From: Betaproteobacteria bacterium
Lineage (GTDB): Bacteria; Pseudomonadota; Gammaproteobacteria; Burkholderiales; CAIKXV01
Assembly (NCBI GenBank): GCA_947456915.1
Contig: CANGUQ010000100.1
Coordinates: 1-10,627, forward strand
Reading direction: 5' to 3'
DNA length: 10,627 nucleotides
Positions 1 to 7,327 of the stretch are shown in pieces. The position numbers were made by a program, and so were the translations under genes. Position 1 is the stretch's first letter. Every line of letters starts with the position of its first letter. The notes beneath the pieces were generated by a model. The model searched no databases. It was not told where the DNA came from and worked only from the letters and a program-made list of their open reading frames with translations.

Positions 1-301
1 CGAGGAAGTCGCCGACATGAAACTCGATGCCCGCGCTCTCGTACGCAGCCCAGAACGTCTGCGCGCCGGGTGCGATGTCGTATCCGGCAAGGCGCGCTTG
101 CGGAAACGCTGGGCGCAGCGCGGCGAGCACGCCACCAGCACCGCAGCCGACCTCGACGATCTCGCGCGCCTCGATGCCGCTGCGCGCGATGGCGGCGCTC
201 ACCAGATCCGCTTTCCAGACCGAGTCGCCGCTGTCCCAATCCGGGTTCTGCGCAAGGTAATCGCCCTCCAGATAGCGGCGCTCGGCCGGATGACTGCTCA
301 T
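1..301 (-). CDS. Class I SAM-dependent methyltransferase, N-terminal part (3' end beyond the window)
   Basis: ATG at 301 overlaps the GT2 stop as ATGA, and the frame is open to position 1, giving 100 residues. After an N-terminal segment that begins MSSHPAERRYLEGDYLAQN comes IVEVGCGAGGVLAAL (about 48-62), the glycine-rich SAM-binding motif I (E-V-G-C-G-x-G). It is followed by LAGYDIAPGA (70-79), where the acidic Asp74 would bind the SAM ribose, and IEFHVGDF (92-99), the start of motif III. This is the Rossmann-like methyltransferase fold. In a glycan cluster it is likely to methylate a sugar hydroxyl or a carboxylate, but the substrate-binding C-terminal half is outside the window, so the target is unknown. 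The Shine-Dalgarno is weak, which suggests coupling to GT2. Confidence 0.88.
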   Translation of the reverse strand, partial: MSSHPAERRYLEGDYLAQNPDWDSGDSVWKADLVSAAIARSGIEAREIVEVGCGAGGVLAALRPAFPQARLAGYDIAPGAQTFWAAYESAGIEFHVGDFL

Positions 302-1248
302 GCGCGGCGATGCCCGAGCAGGCTGCGCAACTGCCACAGCAGGCGGTGTCCAAAGCGATTGGCCACGGCATTGATCATCAGGCGCAGCACGCGCGCAGTG
401 CCGACATGTCCGCGGGCACGACGCAGCGCCCGCATCCCGCAGCGCCACGCCTCGCCCAGGCGCCCGGCCCGTGCGTGCAACTGCGCACTCACCAGCTCGG
501 CGCTGGCGATGGCGCGCGCCCTCGCATCGGGCCCCAGCGCCGCCAGCCTGGGGTGATCGAGCACCGCGCGCACGATACGTACCGGCTCGTCGGCACGCGC
601 TGCGGACACGGCCGAGAAGGTCTGCGAACCCTCGTGCACGCGAAACGCCGCGAGGCACTGCGGCAGGCGCGCGATCGGCCCGACCAGTCCGATGCGCAAC
701 CAGAAGTCGTAGTCGGGCATCTGCCGGTAGCGACCGTTCCAGGGTCCCGCCGCAAGGTAGGCTTCGCGCCGAAACAGTGCGCCCGGCCCGATCGGACACT
801 CGACGCGCTCGAGCATGCGGGTGTAGTCGAAATCCGGTGCCTGTACGGTGCGTACCGGCCGCGACTGCGGGTCGAGCAAGGTGAAATCGGGATAGACCGC
901 GATCAGTTCGGGGCGCGCGCGGGCACACCCGAGCAGACTCGCCACCGCCTCGGGTTCGAGTCGATCATCGGCACTGAGATAACCGAGCCACTCGCCCGCG
1001 GCCATCGCCCATCCCCTCTCCAGCGTCGCCGCCTGCCCCCGGTTGTCCTGGCGCAGCCAGTTCACGGCCTTGCCCCGCCGCGCAAGCACCTGCGGCGTGC
1101 TGTCGGTGGACCCGTCGTCGATGACGATGAGTTGCACGCTCGGATAGGTCTGACTGAGCACGCTGTCGATGGCCTCGTCCAGATAGCGCGCGTGATTGTA
1201 GGCGGGGATCACGATCGATACCGTCGGCAGCGCCTGCGCCTCGCTCAT
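298..1248 (-). CDS. GT2-family (GT-A fold) glycosyltransferase
   Basis: A 316-residue family 2 glycosyltransferase of typical length. The N-terminal nucleotide-binding strand VSIVIPAYNHARYLDEAIDS (about 10-29) leads to VIDDGSTDS (42-50), which binds UDP or another NDP. The metal-binding DXD equivalent is SADD (92-95) in the segment GEWLGYLSADD. MPDYDFWLRI (177-186) holds the catalytic-base region; the usual E-D pair is P-D here, with Asp179 and Asp181 retained. A FRVHEGSQTFS segment (202-212) matches the acceptor-side H-x-x-S element seen in bacterial GT2 proteins. The C-terminal 90 residues are Arg/Ala-rich and helical, perhaps membrane-associating. It would invert a sugar from a nucleotide donor onto a lipid-linked or growing glycan in the cytoplasm. 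The start is ATG in an ATGA overlap with the GT-C gene, and the stop overlaps the methyltransferase start the same way. Confidence 0.93.
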   Translation of the reverse strand: MSEAQALPTVSIVIPAYNHARYLDEAIDSVLSQTYPSVQLIVIDDGSTDSTPQVLARRGKAVNWLRQDNRGQAATLERGWAMAAGEWLGYLSADDRLEPEAVASLLGCARARPELIAVYPDFTLLDPQSRPVRTVQAPDFDYTRMLERVECPIGPGALFRREAYLAAGPWNGRYRQMPDYDFWLRIGLVGPIARLPQCLAAFRVHEGSQTFSAVSAARADEPVRIVRAVLDHPRLAALGPDARARAIASAELVSAQLHARAGRLGEAWRCGMRALRRARGHVGTARVLRLMINAVANRFGHRLLWQLRSLLGHRRA

Positions 1249-3179
1249 TGCGCGCTCTCCGGCCGCCAGTAGCCCGGCGCCAGCTGGCGACAACGACGTT
1301 GCGCCTGCGCGTTGCCGGCAACGATCTCGAGGAGCACGACGGCATCATCGCGCCACGCCACGCGCGTGCTGACCCCGGCAGGAAGCGGAACAGACTCCAG
1401 CGCGGCGAGGTCGGCGCGATGCGAAGCCGTTTCGATCAACACCCAGCGAAAACCCTCTCGGATCAGCGTCGCCCAGTCAGTGCCGGGGCCCTTCAGCGTA
1501 CGCTGGGCCCGCGTCTCGGCGCCGCGATCACGGCACTGCAGCAGATCATCGCGCATCCAGTAAGTGTAGTAGCCGCCGATCCAGACGCGATCTCCGGCAG
1601 CCGCTTCGCGATTCAGTTGCAGCAGCGGCGCACAGTACGCACTGGCAAGCGCGCAGGGATGCGCATGGCCCAGCACGAGTGCGGGCGCTGCACGCAGGGC
1701 GGACAGAGCCGGATACACGAACATCAGCAGCGCACCCGTCGCCGCGGCGGCCAACGCGGCACTGAACCAGCGCGGGGGTCGATCCACGCGCAGCACCTGT
1801 TCCAGCGCCAGCACCGCCAGCGGAAACAGCAGCAGCAGCGTGGCGAGCAGATAACGCGGCGCGATCACCGATGGACGCAGCGCGACCCAGAGCACCGCGC
1901 CCAGCAGACCGACCACCGTCAGTTGCACCACCACGCTTCGCCACCAGCGTTCGGGGCGCGGCAGCAGTGCCGCCAGCGGCAGCAAGGACAGCCACAGCCA
2001 GGACAGATTCCCGCCTTGCATCGGATAGCGTCCGAACACCAGCGCAAGCGGGTAGGTCGAAACGATCCAGCGCGTGTCCTCGGGGCCGAACCACACCTGC
2101 TGCAGCCAGTCCTGGCCCTCCCCGGCCCCGAAGAAAGGCGCCAGCGGCGCGCCGAACAGCAGGGCGTTCTTCGCCAGATGCGGGATCACCGCGACCACCG
2201 CGGCGCCGCCGACGATCGCTCCGGCCTGCACCACGGCCAGCGGCGAGCCTGTTCGCAGCCATTCGCGCCACGCGATCAGCAGACACAGCGAAGGCACGAA
2301 GGCGATCGCATAGGAGAACTTCGCCACCACGGCGAAACCGCCTGCGAAGCCGGCGATCGACAGTGCCACCGCGCGCAGCCCGGGCGTATCCGCGGCCAGC
2401 GCACAGCGGATCGCGAGCAACGCGAGCGCTGCGGCGAACAGGTCGACCTTGCCGTCGAACAGGTGATAGGTGAACGCACTGCTGGAGAGCAGCAGGACGA
2501 ACGCCGCCAGTTGTCCGACCCGACCGGCACCGGCCGCCGCGCACAGGTTGGCCAGCAGACAGGCGAGGGCGAGCCCGATCAGCCAGACGAAACCCTTGGC
2601 GGCGCCGATGCCGGAGAGCGAGAGCAGCGCCGCCAGATGCATTTCACCCACCAGACCGATCGGGGAGAACGCCTCGTACAGTCCGGGCATCGGCTCCAGA
2701 CGCCCGGAGGTAGCGATGATGCGGGCGTAGGTCACGTAGAACGCCTCGGCGTCGCCGATCGGCGGTGCCACCCAGGCAGCGACGAAGAACGCCGCCGCGC
2801 AAGCGAGCGCGACCACAACGACGCCTTGCAACAGCAGCGGCTGCTCGCGCCGCCATTCCAGCAACGCCTGCGCCTGGGCGCGCAGTCGCGGCGCAGTTGC
2901 TCCGAGTTGCCAGGCCAGCGCGCCGAGGCCCGCGGCCAGCAGTGCCAGCAACGCCGGGACGCGCAGCACGCCTGCCAACGCCATCGCAAGCAGCAGCATC
3001 GCGACGATCGCCTGGCCAAGCACGAACGCCGAGGCGATCAGCGGCAGCTCCTGCGCGCATGACTGAAACCGCGCGCGACCTGCCGCCACACGCAGCGCGA
3101 GCATTCCGGTACCGGTGCAGGCCGCGGCATACAGGCCCAGCACGACCAGCGCGAACACGAGCTGCATCGTCCCGGCCAT
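1245..3179 (-). CDS. GT-C-type membrane glycosyltransferase (PMT/ArnT/RgtA-like)
   Basis: A 644-residue protein with about twelve hydrophobic segments up to about residue 500, then a soluble C-terminal domain (about 500-644) that is probably periplasmic. The loop after the fourth span has PPIGDAEAFYV, with Asp143 and Glu145 as a candidate DxE version of the GT-C catalytic acidic motif. HLFDGKVDLFAA (Asp242, Lys244, Asp246) and KNALLFGAPLAPFF (about 337-350) also recur in bacterial GT-C proteins, and APRYLLA (440-446) precedes late spans. Such enzymes use polyprenyl-phosphate sugars on the outer face of the inner membrane. The substrate is unknown. The start is uncertain: ATG 3179 is preferred, GTG 3182 adds one residue, and ATG 3167 is possible; no ideal Shine-Dalgarno is seen. 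Its TGA overlaps the next ATG (ATGA). An O-antigen ligase or polymerase is less likely. Confidence 0.85.
   Translation of the reverse strand: MAGTMQLVFALVVLGLYAAACTGTGMLALRVAAGRARFQSCAQELPLIASAFVLGQAIVAMLLLAMALAGVLRVPALLALLAAGLGALAWQLGATAPRLRAQAQALLEWRREQPLLLQGVVVVALACAAAFFVAAWVAPPIGDAEAFYVTYARIIATSGRLEPMPGLYEAFSPIGLVGEMHLAALLSLSGIGAAKGFVWLIGLALACLLANLCAAAGAGRVGQLAAFVLLLSSSAFTYHLFDGKVDLFAAALALLAIRCALAADTPGLRAVALSIAGFAGGFAVVAKFSYAIAFVPSLCLLIAWREWLRTGSPLAVVQAGAIVGGAAVVAVIPHLAKNALLFGAPLAPFFGAGEGQDWLQQVWFGPEDTRWIVSTYPLALVFGRYPMQGGNLSWLWLSLLPLAALLPRPERWWRSVVVQLTVVGLLGAVLWVALRPSVIAPRYLLATLLLLFPLAVLALEQVLRVDRPPRWFSAALAAAATGALLMFVYPALSALRAAPALVLGHAHPCALASAYCAPLLQLNREAAAGDRVWIGGYYTYWMRDDLLQCRDRGAETRAQRTLKGPGTDWATLIREGFRWVLIETASHRADLAALESVPLPAGVSTRVAWRDDAVVLLEIVAGNAQAQRRCRQLAPGYWRPESAQ
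1255..1260 (-). promoter_or_regulatory. Shine-Dalgarno sequence for the GT2 gene
   Basis: GGAGAG lies six bases before the ATG at 1248, within the end of the GT-C gene. It supports that ATG over the in-frame upstream start at 1293, which would add 15 residues and overlap the GT-C gene by 49 bp. Confidence 0.65.
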
Positions 3180-3194
3180 CACCCTACAGCCCGC

Positions 3195-3428
3195 TCACAG
3201 CGCGAGCGGCGCCCAGAACGCAGGCATCAGAAACTGCCTCGCGCTCAGCACCCAGTGCGGGAAAAGCTGCGCGATGGCGCTGTCCATCGGCACCACCAGC
3301 ACGGCGTAGGCACCACCCAGCACGCACAGCCAGAGCAGGACCACGGCGCGCAGCGCGAAAGACAGGCTCGGCGCAGGGCTGCGCTGCGCCTGTGCATACC
3401 CGTCGTGCCGGGGCGCGGGGCGAGTCAC
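3195..3428 (-). CDS. Small membrane protein, 77 aa, unrecognised
   Basis: A short gene in the slot between the flippase-like gene and the GT-C gene. GTG at 3428 overlaps the upstream TGA as GTGA, the same arrangement as at neighbouring junctions, and TGA at 3195 lies 12-15 bp before the next gene. The frame is also open upstream, but that part runs antiphase through the flippase gene and is Arg/Gly-rich noise. Residues 1-23 are polar and basic (Arg, His, Gln), residues 24-47 form one clear transmembrane helix (FALRAVVLLWLCVLGG...), and a short loop leads to an amphipathic or re-entrant hydrophobic tail (ARQFLMPAFWAPLAL, 63-77). By the positive-inside rule the N-terminus should be cytoplasmic. 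I do not recognise a family. Its place between two membrane enzymes suggests an accessory subunit. Its support is gene packing and composition, not homology. Confidence 0.7.
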   Translation of the reverse strand: MTRPAPRHDGYAQAQRSPAPSLSFALRAVVLLWLCVLGGAYAVLVVPMDSAIAQLFPHWVLSARQFLMPAFWAPLAL

Positions 3429-4447
3429 TGCGCACCCGGAGCCGGCGCCGCGCGCGCGGGCCTGCCCAGCGCCTGATCCAGCCGAGGCCAGCCGTACCAG
3501 GCAAGCGTCAATGCACCGATCAGGCTCGCGCCGAACAGCACCGTCGCGTGGTAGGCGACGACGAAGCCCAGAGCACCGCCGCCGGCAACCCCCAGCAGAC
3601 CGAGCGCGGTAATCCCGAACAACTCGAACGTGCCCAGATAGCCGGGCGACGAGGGCACCATCGTGCCCAGCGCGATGATCAGCATCACGAACAGCAGCCC
3701 GAGCGCTCCGATCTGCACGCCGAATCCTCGAGCCAGCACGGCCACCAGCAGCAGTTCCAGCAGCCAGACCAGCGCGGTCAGGCCGATGAAGCGCCCCAGG
3801 TGCCGCGTACGCAGCGCCGAGGACACGCCCTCGATGAACGAACTCCCCGCCTGTGCAAGGCGCGCGCCCGCAGCCTGCGGCAACCGCGCATAGACTGCGC
3901 TCGACACCACGAACCTGAGCGCAGGCTGGCCGAGCAGGGCCATCGCGATCACCGCGGCCAGCGCGACCAGCGCCGCCGCGGCGACCACCTTGCTGGCCGC
4001 GCCCGCCCACGCGGGCAGCGGTTGCGTGGGCAATACCGCAGCAAGCAGCGCCAGCAACACCAGCAGGTCAAGGGTGCGCTCGAGCACCACCGTGCCCAGC
4101 GCGGTGCTGCGCGGCAGCTGTTCACGGCGGCCGATCAGGTGCACACGCACCAGCTCGCCCGCCCTCGCCGGCAACACGTTGTTGAAGAGATAGCCGGCCA
4201 TCAGCGCGGCGAAGGCTCCGCTGAAGCCGGGCAGGCGCTGCTCGGGAAACAGGATGCGCCAGCGTTGTGCCCGCAACGCGAAGTTCGGCAGCATCAGCAG
4301 TGGCACCAGGGCGAGCCAGCGCCAGTCCGCGTCGCGAAACGACTGCACCAGATCGCGCCAGTCATGGCTTCTCGCCAGCCAGACCAGCGCCGCCACGCTG
4401 ATCAACGCACCAACCAGCGTCATCGCGCGCTGGCGCAGGACGCTCAC
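3425..4447 (-). CDS. Flippase-like membrane protein (YbhN/AglD, LPG-synthase TM-domain family)
   Basis: A 340-residue integral membrane protein with about eight hydrophobic spans (roughly 8-24, 43-58, 78-92, 119-139, 151-172, 221-240, 245-262 and 285-317). Family landmarks are RAQRWRILF (59-67), GYLFNNVLPARAGELVR (85-101), ERTLDLL (123-129) and PSSPGYLGTFE (265-275). This family (TIGR00374/UPF0104) includes AglD of archaeal N-glycosylation and the membrane half of MprF. It lacks the MprF aminoacyl-transfer domain here, so it is not a lysyl-PG synthase. Its role is generally taken to be moving or handling lipid-linked substrates in the inner membrane, but the biochemical function is mostly unproven. 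Next to a GT-C enzyme it may flip a lipid-linked sugar (inference). It starts at GTG with GGAGGG upstream, and its stop overlaps the start of the 77-residue gene by 4 bp. Confidence 0.92.
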   Translation of the reverse strand: MSVLRQRAMTLVGALISVAALVWLARSHDWRDLVQSFRDADWRWLALVPLLMLPNFALRAQRWRILFPEQRLPGFSGAFAALMAGYLFNNVLPARAGELVRVHLIGRREQLPRSTALGTVVLERTLDLLVLLALLAAVLPTQPLPAWAGAASKVVAAAALVALAAVIAMALLGQPALRFVVSSAVYARLPQAAGARLAQAGSSFIEGVSSALRTRHLGRFIGLTALVWLLELLLVAVLARGFGVQIGALGLLFVMLIIALGTMVPSSPGYLGTFELFGITALGLLGVAGGGALGFVVAYHATVLFGASLIGALTLAWYGWPRLDQALGRPARAAPAPGAQ

Positions 4448-5706
4448 GGCGCGGCCCTCCGGTCGACGGTTGCCAGGGACGCATGCCCGGGCGCGGCCGC
4501 GCGCACCTGATCCCGCAGCACGTCGACCATGTCCGAAGCCACCTTCGACCAGTTCATGTGCGTGAGGACGAAGCTGCGGCCGCCGGCACTCAGCCGCTCG
4601 CGCAGAGCCTGATCGCTCAGCAGGCGCGTGAGCTGCCCCGCCAGTGCCTGGGGATCGTTATCGGCGCAGCGCATCAGGTGCACGCCATCCTCCAGGCGCG
4701 CACGCCCGAGCAGGTCGAGCGGCACGTTGGCGAGTACCGGCAGTCCCATCAGCATCGACTCTATGGTCGCGGTGCCGAGTCCGACGTACTCGCCGGTCAG
4801 GGATGAATAGAGCACATCGCTGCACTGCATCTGCTGCATCACCTGCGCGTGCGACTGCTCGCCGGTGAACTCGACGCGGTCGGCCACACCGAGCTCCCGC
4901 GCAAGGCGCGGTGCGGCATCGTGGTAGACGTGCCCGATGATCTTCACCCGCGCCTGGGGAAACGCGTCGGCAATCGCGGCGAACGCGCGCACCAGCGGAA
5001 CGAAGCTGCGCTGCTCGCTGACCGCCCCGACACCCAGTATCTGCCCACGCAGCGATGCGTCGTGCACATGCGAGAGAAAGCGCTCGATGTCGCCATTGAC
5101 GCCGTAGTTCACGATCACCGTCTTGCGGGTCACGCGCCGACCCTGGCGCTCGGCGAGATAACGCAGGATCTCGTTGTCCCAGGCGATCACGCGCGCGCAG
5201 AACGGGAACACGAGCGTGCCGCAGATGAGCCGATCGAGCAGCCCGAGGATGCGATTGCGGCGAGGATTCGATGACTGCAGTTGCGTGCCCACCGAGCACA
5301 CGAGCGGCACCCGCGCACGACGTGTCGCGTAGACCGCCGGGAAGGCGATGTCGAGGTAGTGATTGACCAGCAGCACTGCCTGCACGCGGTCTTCATGCAG
5401 CACGGCGTGCAGCCGGCGGTAGTTCGAGGGCAACAGCGACGCGATGCGAAAATGCTTGAAGAAGCCCGGCAGCGGAACCGGCCAGGCCGCCAGCCGGTCG
5501 GTACGAAACGGCTCTGCGGCGTCACTGTCCTGCACCTCGCCCAGCGCGACCACACGCACACGGTGCCCGGCCTGGGCCAGTGCGCGCGCGAGATTGCGGG
5601 CATAGAACGCCGTGCCGGTCTGGATCGGCGGATACATGCCCGAGACGATGACCAGGCTCAATGGCGCATCGACTGCGGCGCTCGCTGCGTGCGGCGCTGC
5701 GGTCAC
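4444..5706 (-). CDS. GT4-family (GT-B fold) glycosyltransferase
   Basis: A 420-residue glycosyltransferase. The N-terminus has the GT4 signature SGMYPPIQTGTAFYARNLA (about 22-40), with the glycine loop that contacts donor phosphate, followed by AGHRVRVVAL (46-55). The hinge strand ILGVGAVSEQRSFVPLVRAF (223-242) starts the donor domain, continuing with VKIIGHV (254-260), VEFTGEQ (278-284) and SDVLYSSLTGEYVGLGTATIESMLMGLPV near 296-324. Glu316 is the conserved second glutamate of the EX7E motif. The nearest upstream Glu (306) is ten residues before it, so the first acidic position is shifted or lost. It shares the fold but not close sequence with the other GT4 gene at 8619-9890, so it probably adds a different sugar. 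It starts at GTG 5706 (GTGA overlap, weak Shine-Dalgarno) and ends with a second GTGA overlap into the flippase-like gene. Confidence 0.92.
   Translation of the reverse strand: MTAAPHAASAAVDAPLSLVIVSGMYPPIQTGTAFYARNLARALAQAGHRVRVVALGEVQDSDAAEPFRTDRLAAWPVPLPGFFKHFRIASLLPSNYRRLHAVLHEDRVQAVLLVNHYLDIAFPAVYATRRARVPLVCSVGTQLQSSNPRRNRILGLLDRLICGTLVFPFCARVIAWDNEILRYLAERQGRRVTRKTVIVNYGVNGDIERFLSHVHDASLRGQILGVGAVSEQRSFVPLVRAFAAIADAFPQARVKIIGHVYHDAAPRLARELGVADRVEFTGEQSHAQVMQQMQCSDVLYSSLTGEYVGLGTATIESMLMGLPVLANVPLDLLGRARLEDGVHLMRCADNDPQALAGQLTRLLSDQALRERLSAGGRSFVLTHMNWSKVASDMVDVLRDQVRAAAPGHASLATVDRRAAP
4455..4460 (-). promoter_or_regulatory. Shine-Dalgarno sequence for the flippase-like gene
   Basis: GGAGGG lies seven bases before the GTG at 4447, inside the end of the upstream glycosyltransferase gene. 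It fixes the GTG start and shows that the gene can recruit ribosomes itself as well as through the GTGA overlap. Confidence 0.7.
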
Positions 5707-6359
5707 TGATCGACACCACGCAGCACGCGCGCCGGATTGCCGGCAACCACGCTGCCCGCCTGGACATCGCGCACGACGACCGCGCCGGCACCGATCAACG
5801 CGCCCGCACCGATGCTGCGGTCATGGATGATCGAAGCGCCACTGCCCAGGTAGCAGCCGCGCCCTACCGCCACCCGCCCCGACACGTTGACGCCGCTGGC
5901 AACGATGGTGAAGTCACCGACTGTCGTTTCGTGGTTCATCACCGAATTCGCCAGCACCGTGACGTGCATGCCGAGCCGGACATTCGCCATCACCACCACA
6001 TGCGGAAACAGGATGCTGCCGGGTCCGATCTGCGCGCTGTGCGCCACCCATGCCGTGTCGTCGATGATCGTGGCAAACGCGGCCGGATCGAAGCCGCGTG
6101 CAAGCAACAGCGACTCGCGCGCGGGGAAGCTGCGCGGGCTGCCCAGACAGTCGACAGCCAGCGCGCCTGCCGGAAGCTGATTCGCCTGGATCGGCCCGAG
6201 CACCGGCAAGCCGTGAACCCGCGCGCCGGCGAACCCGGGGGCGTCGTCAAGCACTCCCAGGCAGTTCCAGCGTCCGGGCTGGCGAACGTTCGCCGCAGCG
6301 ATGATCGCCAGCACATCGGCGCAGGTACCGCCCGCCCCGAGCATCACGATATCGGTCAT
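5703..6359 (-). CDS. NeuD/PglD-family sugar acyltransferase (left-handed beta-helix)
   Basis: A 218-residue protein with the two-domain layout of the NeuD/PglD family. An N-terminal Rossmann-like nucleotide-sugar domain begins IVMLGAGGTCADVLAII (about 4-20) and includes LGVLDD at 34-39. A C-terminal hexapeptide-repeat beta-helix runs over about 103-215, for example IGPGSILFP, VGRGCYLGSGASI and IGAGALIGAGAVV. His143 and Glu144 in NHETTVGDF align with the catalytic His-acid pair of PglD. It would transfer an acyl group, usually acetyl from acetyl-CoA, to an amino or hydroxyl group of a nucleotide sugar. The ATG at 6359 is chosen because the family fold begins right there and the preceding gene stops 8 bp upstream. 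The frame is open further upstream to 6671, but that part is Arg/Gly-rich and lies inside the SDR gene. The TGA stop overlaps the next GTG. Confidence 0.92.
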   Translation of the reverse strand: MTDIVMLGAGGTCADVLAIIAAANVRQPGRWNCLGVLDDAPGFAGARVHGLPVLGPIQANQLPAGALAVDCLGSPRSFPARESLLLARGFDPAAFATIIDDTAWVAHSAQIGPGSILFPHVVVMANVRLGMHVTVLANSVMNHETTVGDFTIVASGVNVSGRVAVGRGCYLGSGASIIHDRSIGAGALIGAGAVVVRDVQAGSVVAGNPARVLRGVDQ

Positions 6360-6367
6360 CGTCCGCG

Positions 6368-7327
6368 CTACAGCGTACGCCCGCGATACCACTCGGCAGT
6401 GCGACGGATGCCTTCTTCGAGGTCCACCCGGGCGCTGAAGCCCAGCAGCGCCTTCGCCTTGCCGGTTTCCGGAATGCGCAGCTCGATATCCGCCGACAGC
6501 GCGTCGCGAAACTGGATCTGCGACTTCGATCCGAGCACGCGGCATACCGTCTCGGCCAGTCCGAACACGGTGGTCACCGCTCGCGCGTTGCCGACGTTGA
6601 ACGACTCGCCGACTGCCTCCGGCTTCTCCAGTGCCAGCATCAGGGCATCGACCATGTCGTCGACGAAACACCAGGCGCGAATCTGGGTGCCATCGCCGTA
6701 GATCGAGATCGGCTCATTGGCCAGTGCGCGCCGGATGAAGATCTGCAGCGCGCCCTCTCCCGTCTGACCCGGGCCGTACACGTTGAACGGGCGCAGCGTC
6801 ACCACTGGCAATCCGTGCTCGCGATAGTAGGCGTGCGCGAGGTGCTCGCCGGCGAGCTTGCTCACCGCGTACACCCAGCGCGCCTCGCCGGCGGAGCCGG
6901 CCACGGCGTGATTGTCTTCGGAGACGCGATAGGCCATCGAGCCGAACACCTCGGAGGTGGAGAACTCGACGACACGATCGGACACCTTCGCCTGCGCACA
7001 GGCGCGCAGCACGTTGGCTGTGCCGATCATGTTGACCTCCATCGTGCGCACCGGCGACTTGAGCACCGTGTCGATGCCGGCGATCGCAGCTGCGTGCACC
7101 ACTACCTGCGCGCCCTGCACTGCGCCGAGCACCGCTGCCGGGTCGAGGATGTCACCGCGCACCAGTTGCACGTTCGGGTGCTGCGCAAGCTGGGTGTGCT
7201 GCAGTGTGTCGCGCGCGAGGTTGTCGAACAGCACGACCTGATTGTCGACGCACAGGCGCGCGGCCAGCGTGGAGCCGATGAATCCGGCACCGCCGGTGAT
7301 CACGATACGTTTGCCCTGCAATGGCAC
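6368..7327 (-). CDS. NAD-dependent nucleotide-sugar epimerase/dehydratase (extended SDR)
   Basis: A 319-residue extended SDR, a normal length for GalE/Uxs/RmlB-type enzymes. The Rossmann motif TGGAGFIG is at residues 11-18, with Asp35 at the end of strand 2 suited to NAD ribose binding. The active site has STSEVFG at 123-129 and YAVSK at 153-157 (Tyr153, Lys157), followed by RPFNVYGPGQ at 179-188 and a VDD element near 222-224 that is common in sugar SDRs. The T-S-E triad (124-126) resembles GDP-mannose 4,6-dehydratase and UDP-glucuronate decarboxylase (T-S-E) more than RmlB (T-D-E), but it does not settle the reaction. It may supply the keto sugar to the aminotransferase or make a separate sugar. 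The start is GTG with a strong Shine-Dalgarno sequence, and the stop is TAG. It lies 8 bp upstream of the acyltransferase gene. Confidence 0.93.
   Translation of the reverse strand: MPLQGKRIVITGGAGFIGSTLAARLCVDNQVVLFDNLARDTLQHTQLAQHPNVQLVRGDILDPAAVLGAVQGAQVVVHAAAIAGIDTVLKSPVRTMEVNMIGTANVLRACAQAKVSDRVVEFSTSEVFGSMAYRVSEDNHAVAGSAGEARWVYAVSKLAGEHLAHAYYREHGLPVVTLRPFNVYGPGQTGEGALQIFIRRALANEPISIYGDGTQIRAWCFVDDMVDALMLALEKPEAVGESFNVGNARAVTTVFGLAETVCRVLGSKSQIQFRDALSADIELRIPETGKAKALLGFSARVDLEEGIRRTAEWYRGRTL

Noticed and set aside
1249..1293. Upstream start for the GT2 protein at 1293.
   Set aside because: ATG 1248 has a GGAGAG site and an ATGA overlap, and the conserved GT2 strand begins ten residues after it; the upstream stretch adds no motif.
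3429..4010. Extension of the 77-aa protein upstream to 4010 (271 residues).
   Set aside because: This stretch is out of frame inside the flippase-like gene and shows no membrane segments or motifs; the hydrophobic, gene-like part begins only after 3428.
70..4510. Very long open frames on the plus strand (400, 604 and 581 codons at 70-1272, 1248-3062 and 2765-4510).
   Set aside because: They lie antisense to well-supported minus-strand genes, are Arg/Gln/Pro/Ala-rich without motifs, and are expected where GC-rich codons remove stop codons from opposite frames.
6360..6671. Upstream extension of the NeuD/PglD-like protein by 104 residues to 6671.
   Set aside because: The extra part is Arg/Gly-rich antiphase translation of the SDR gene, and the family's N-terminal Rossmann strand begins directly at the ATG at 6359.
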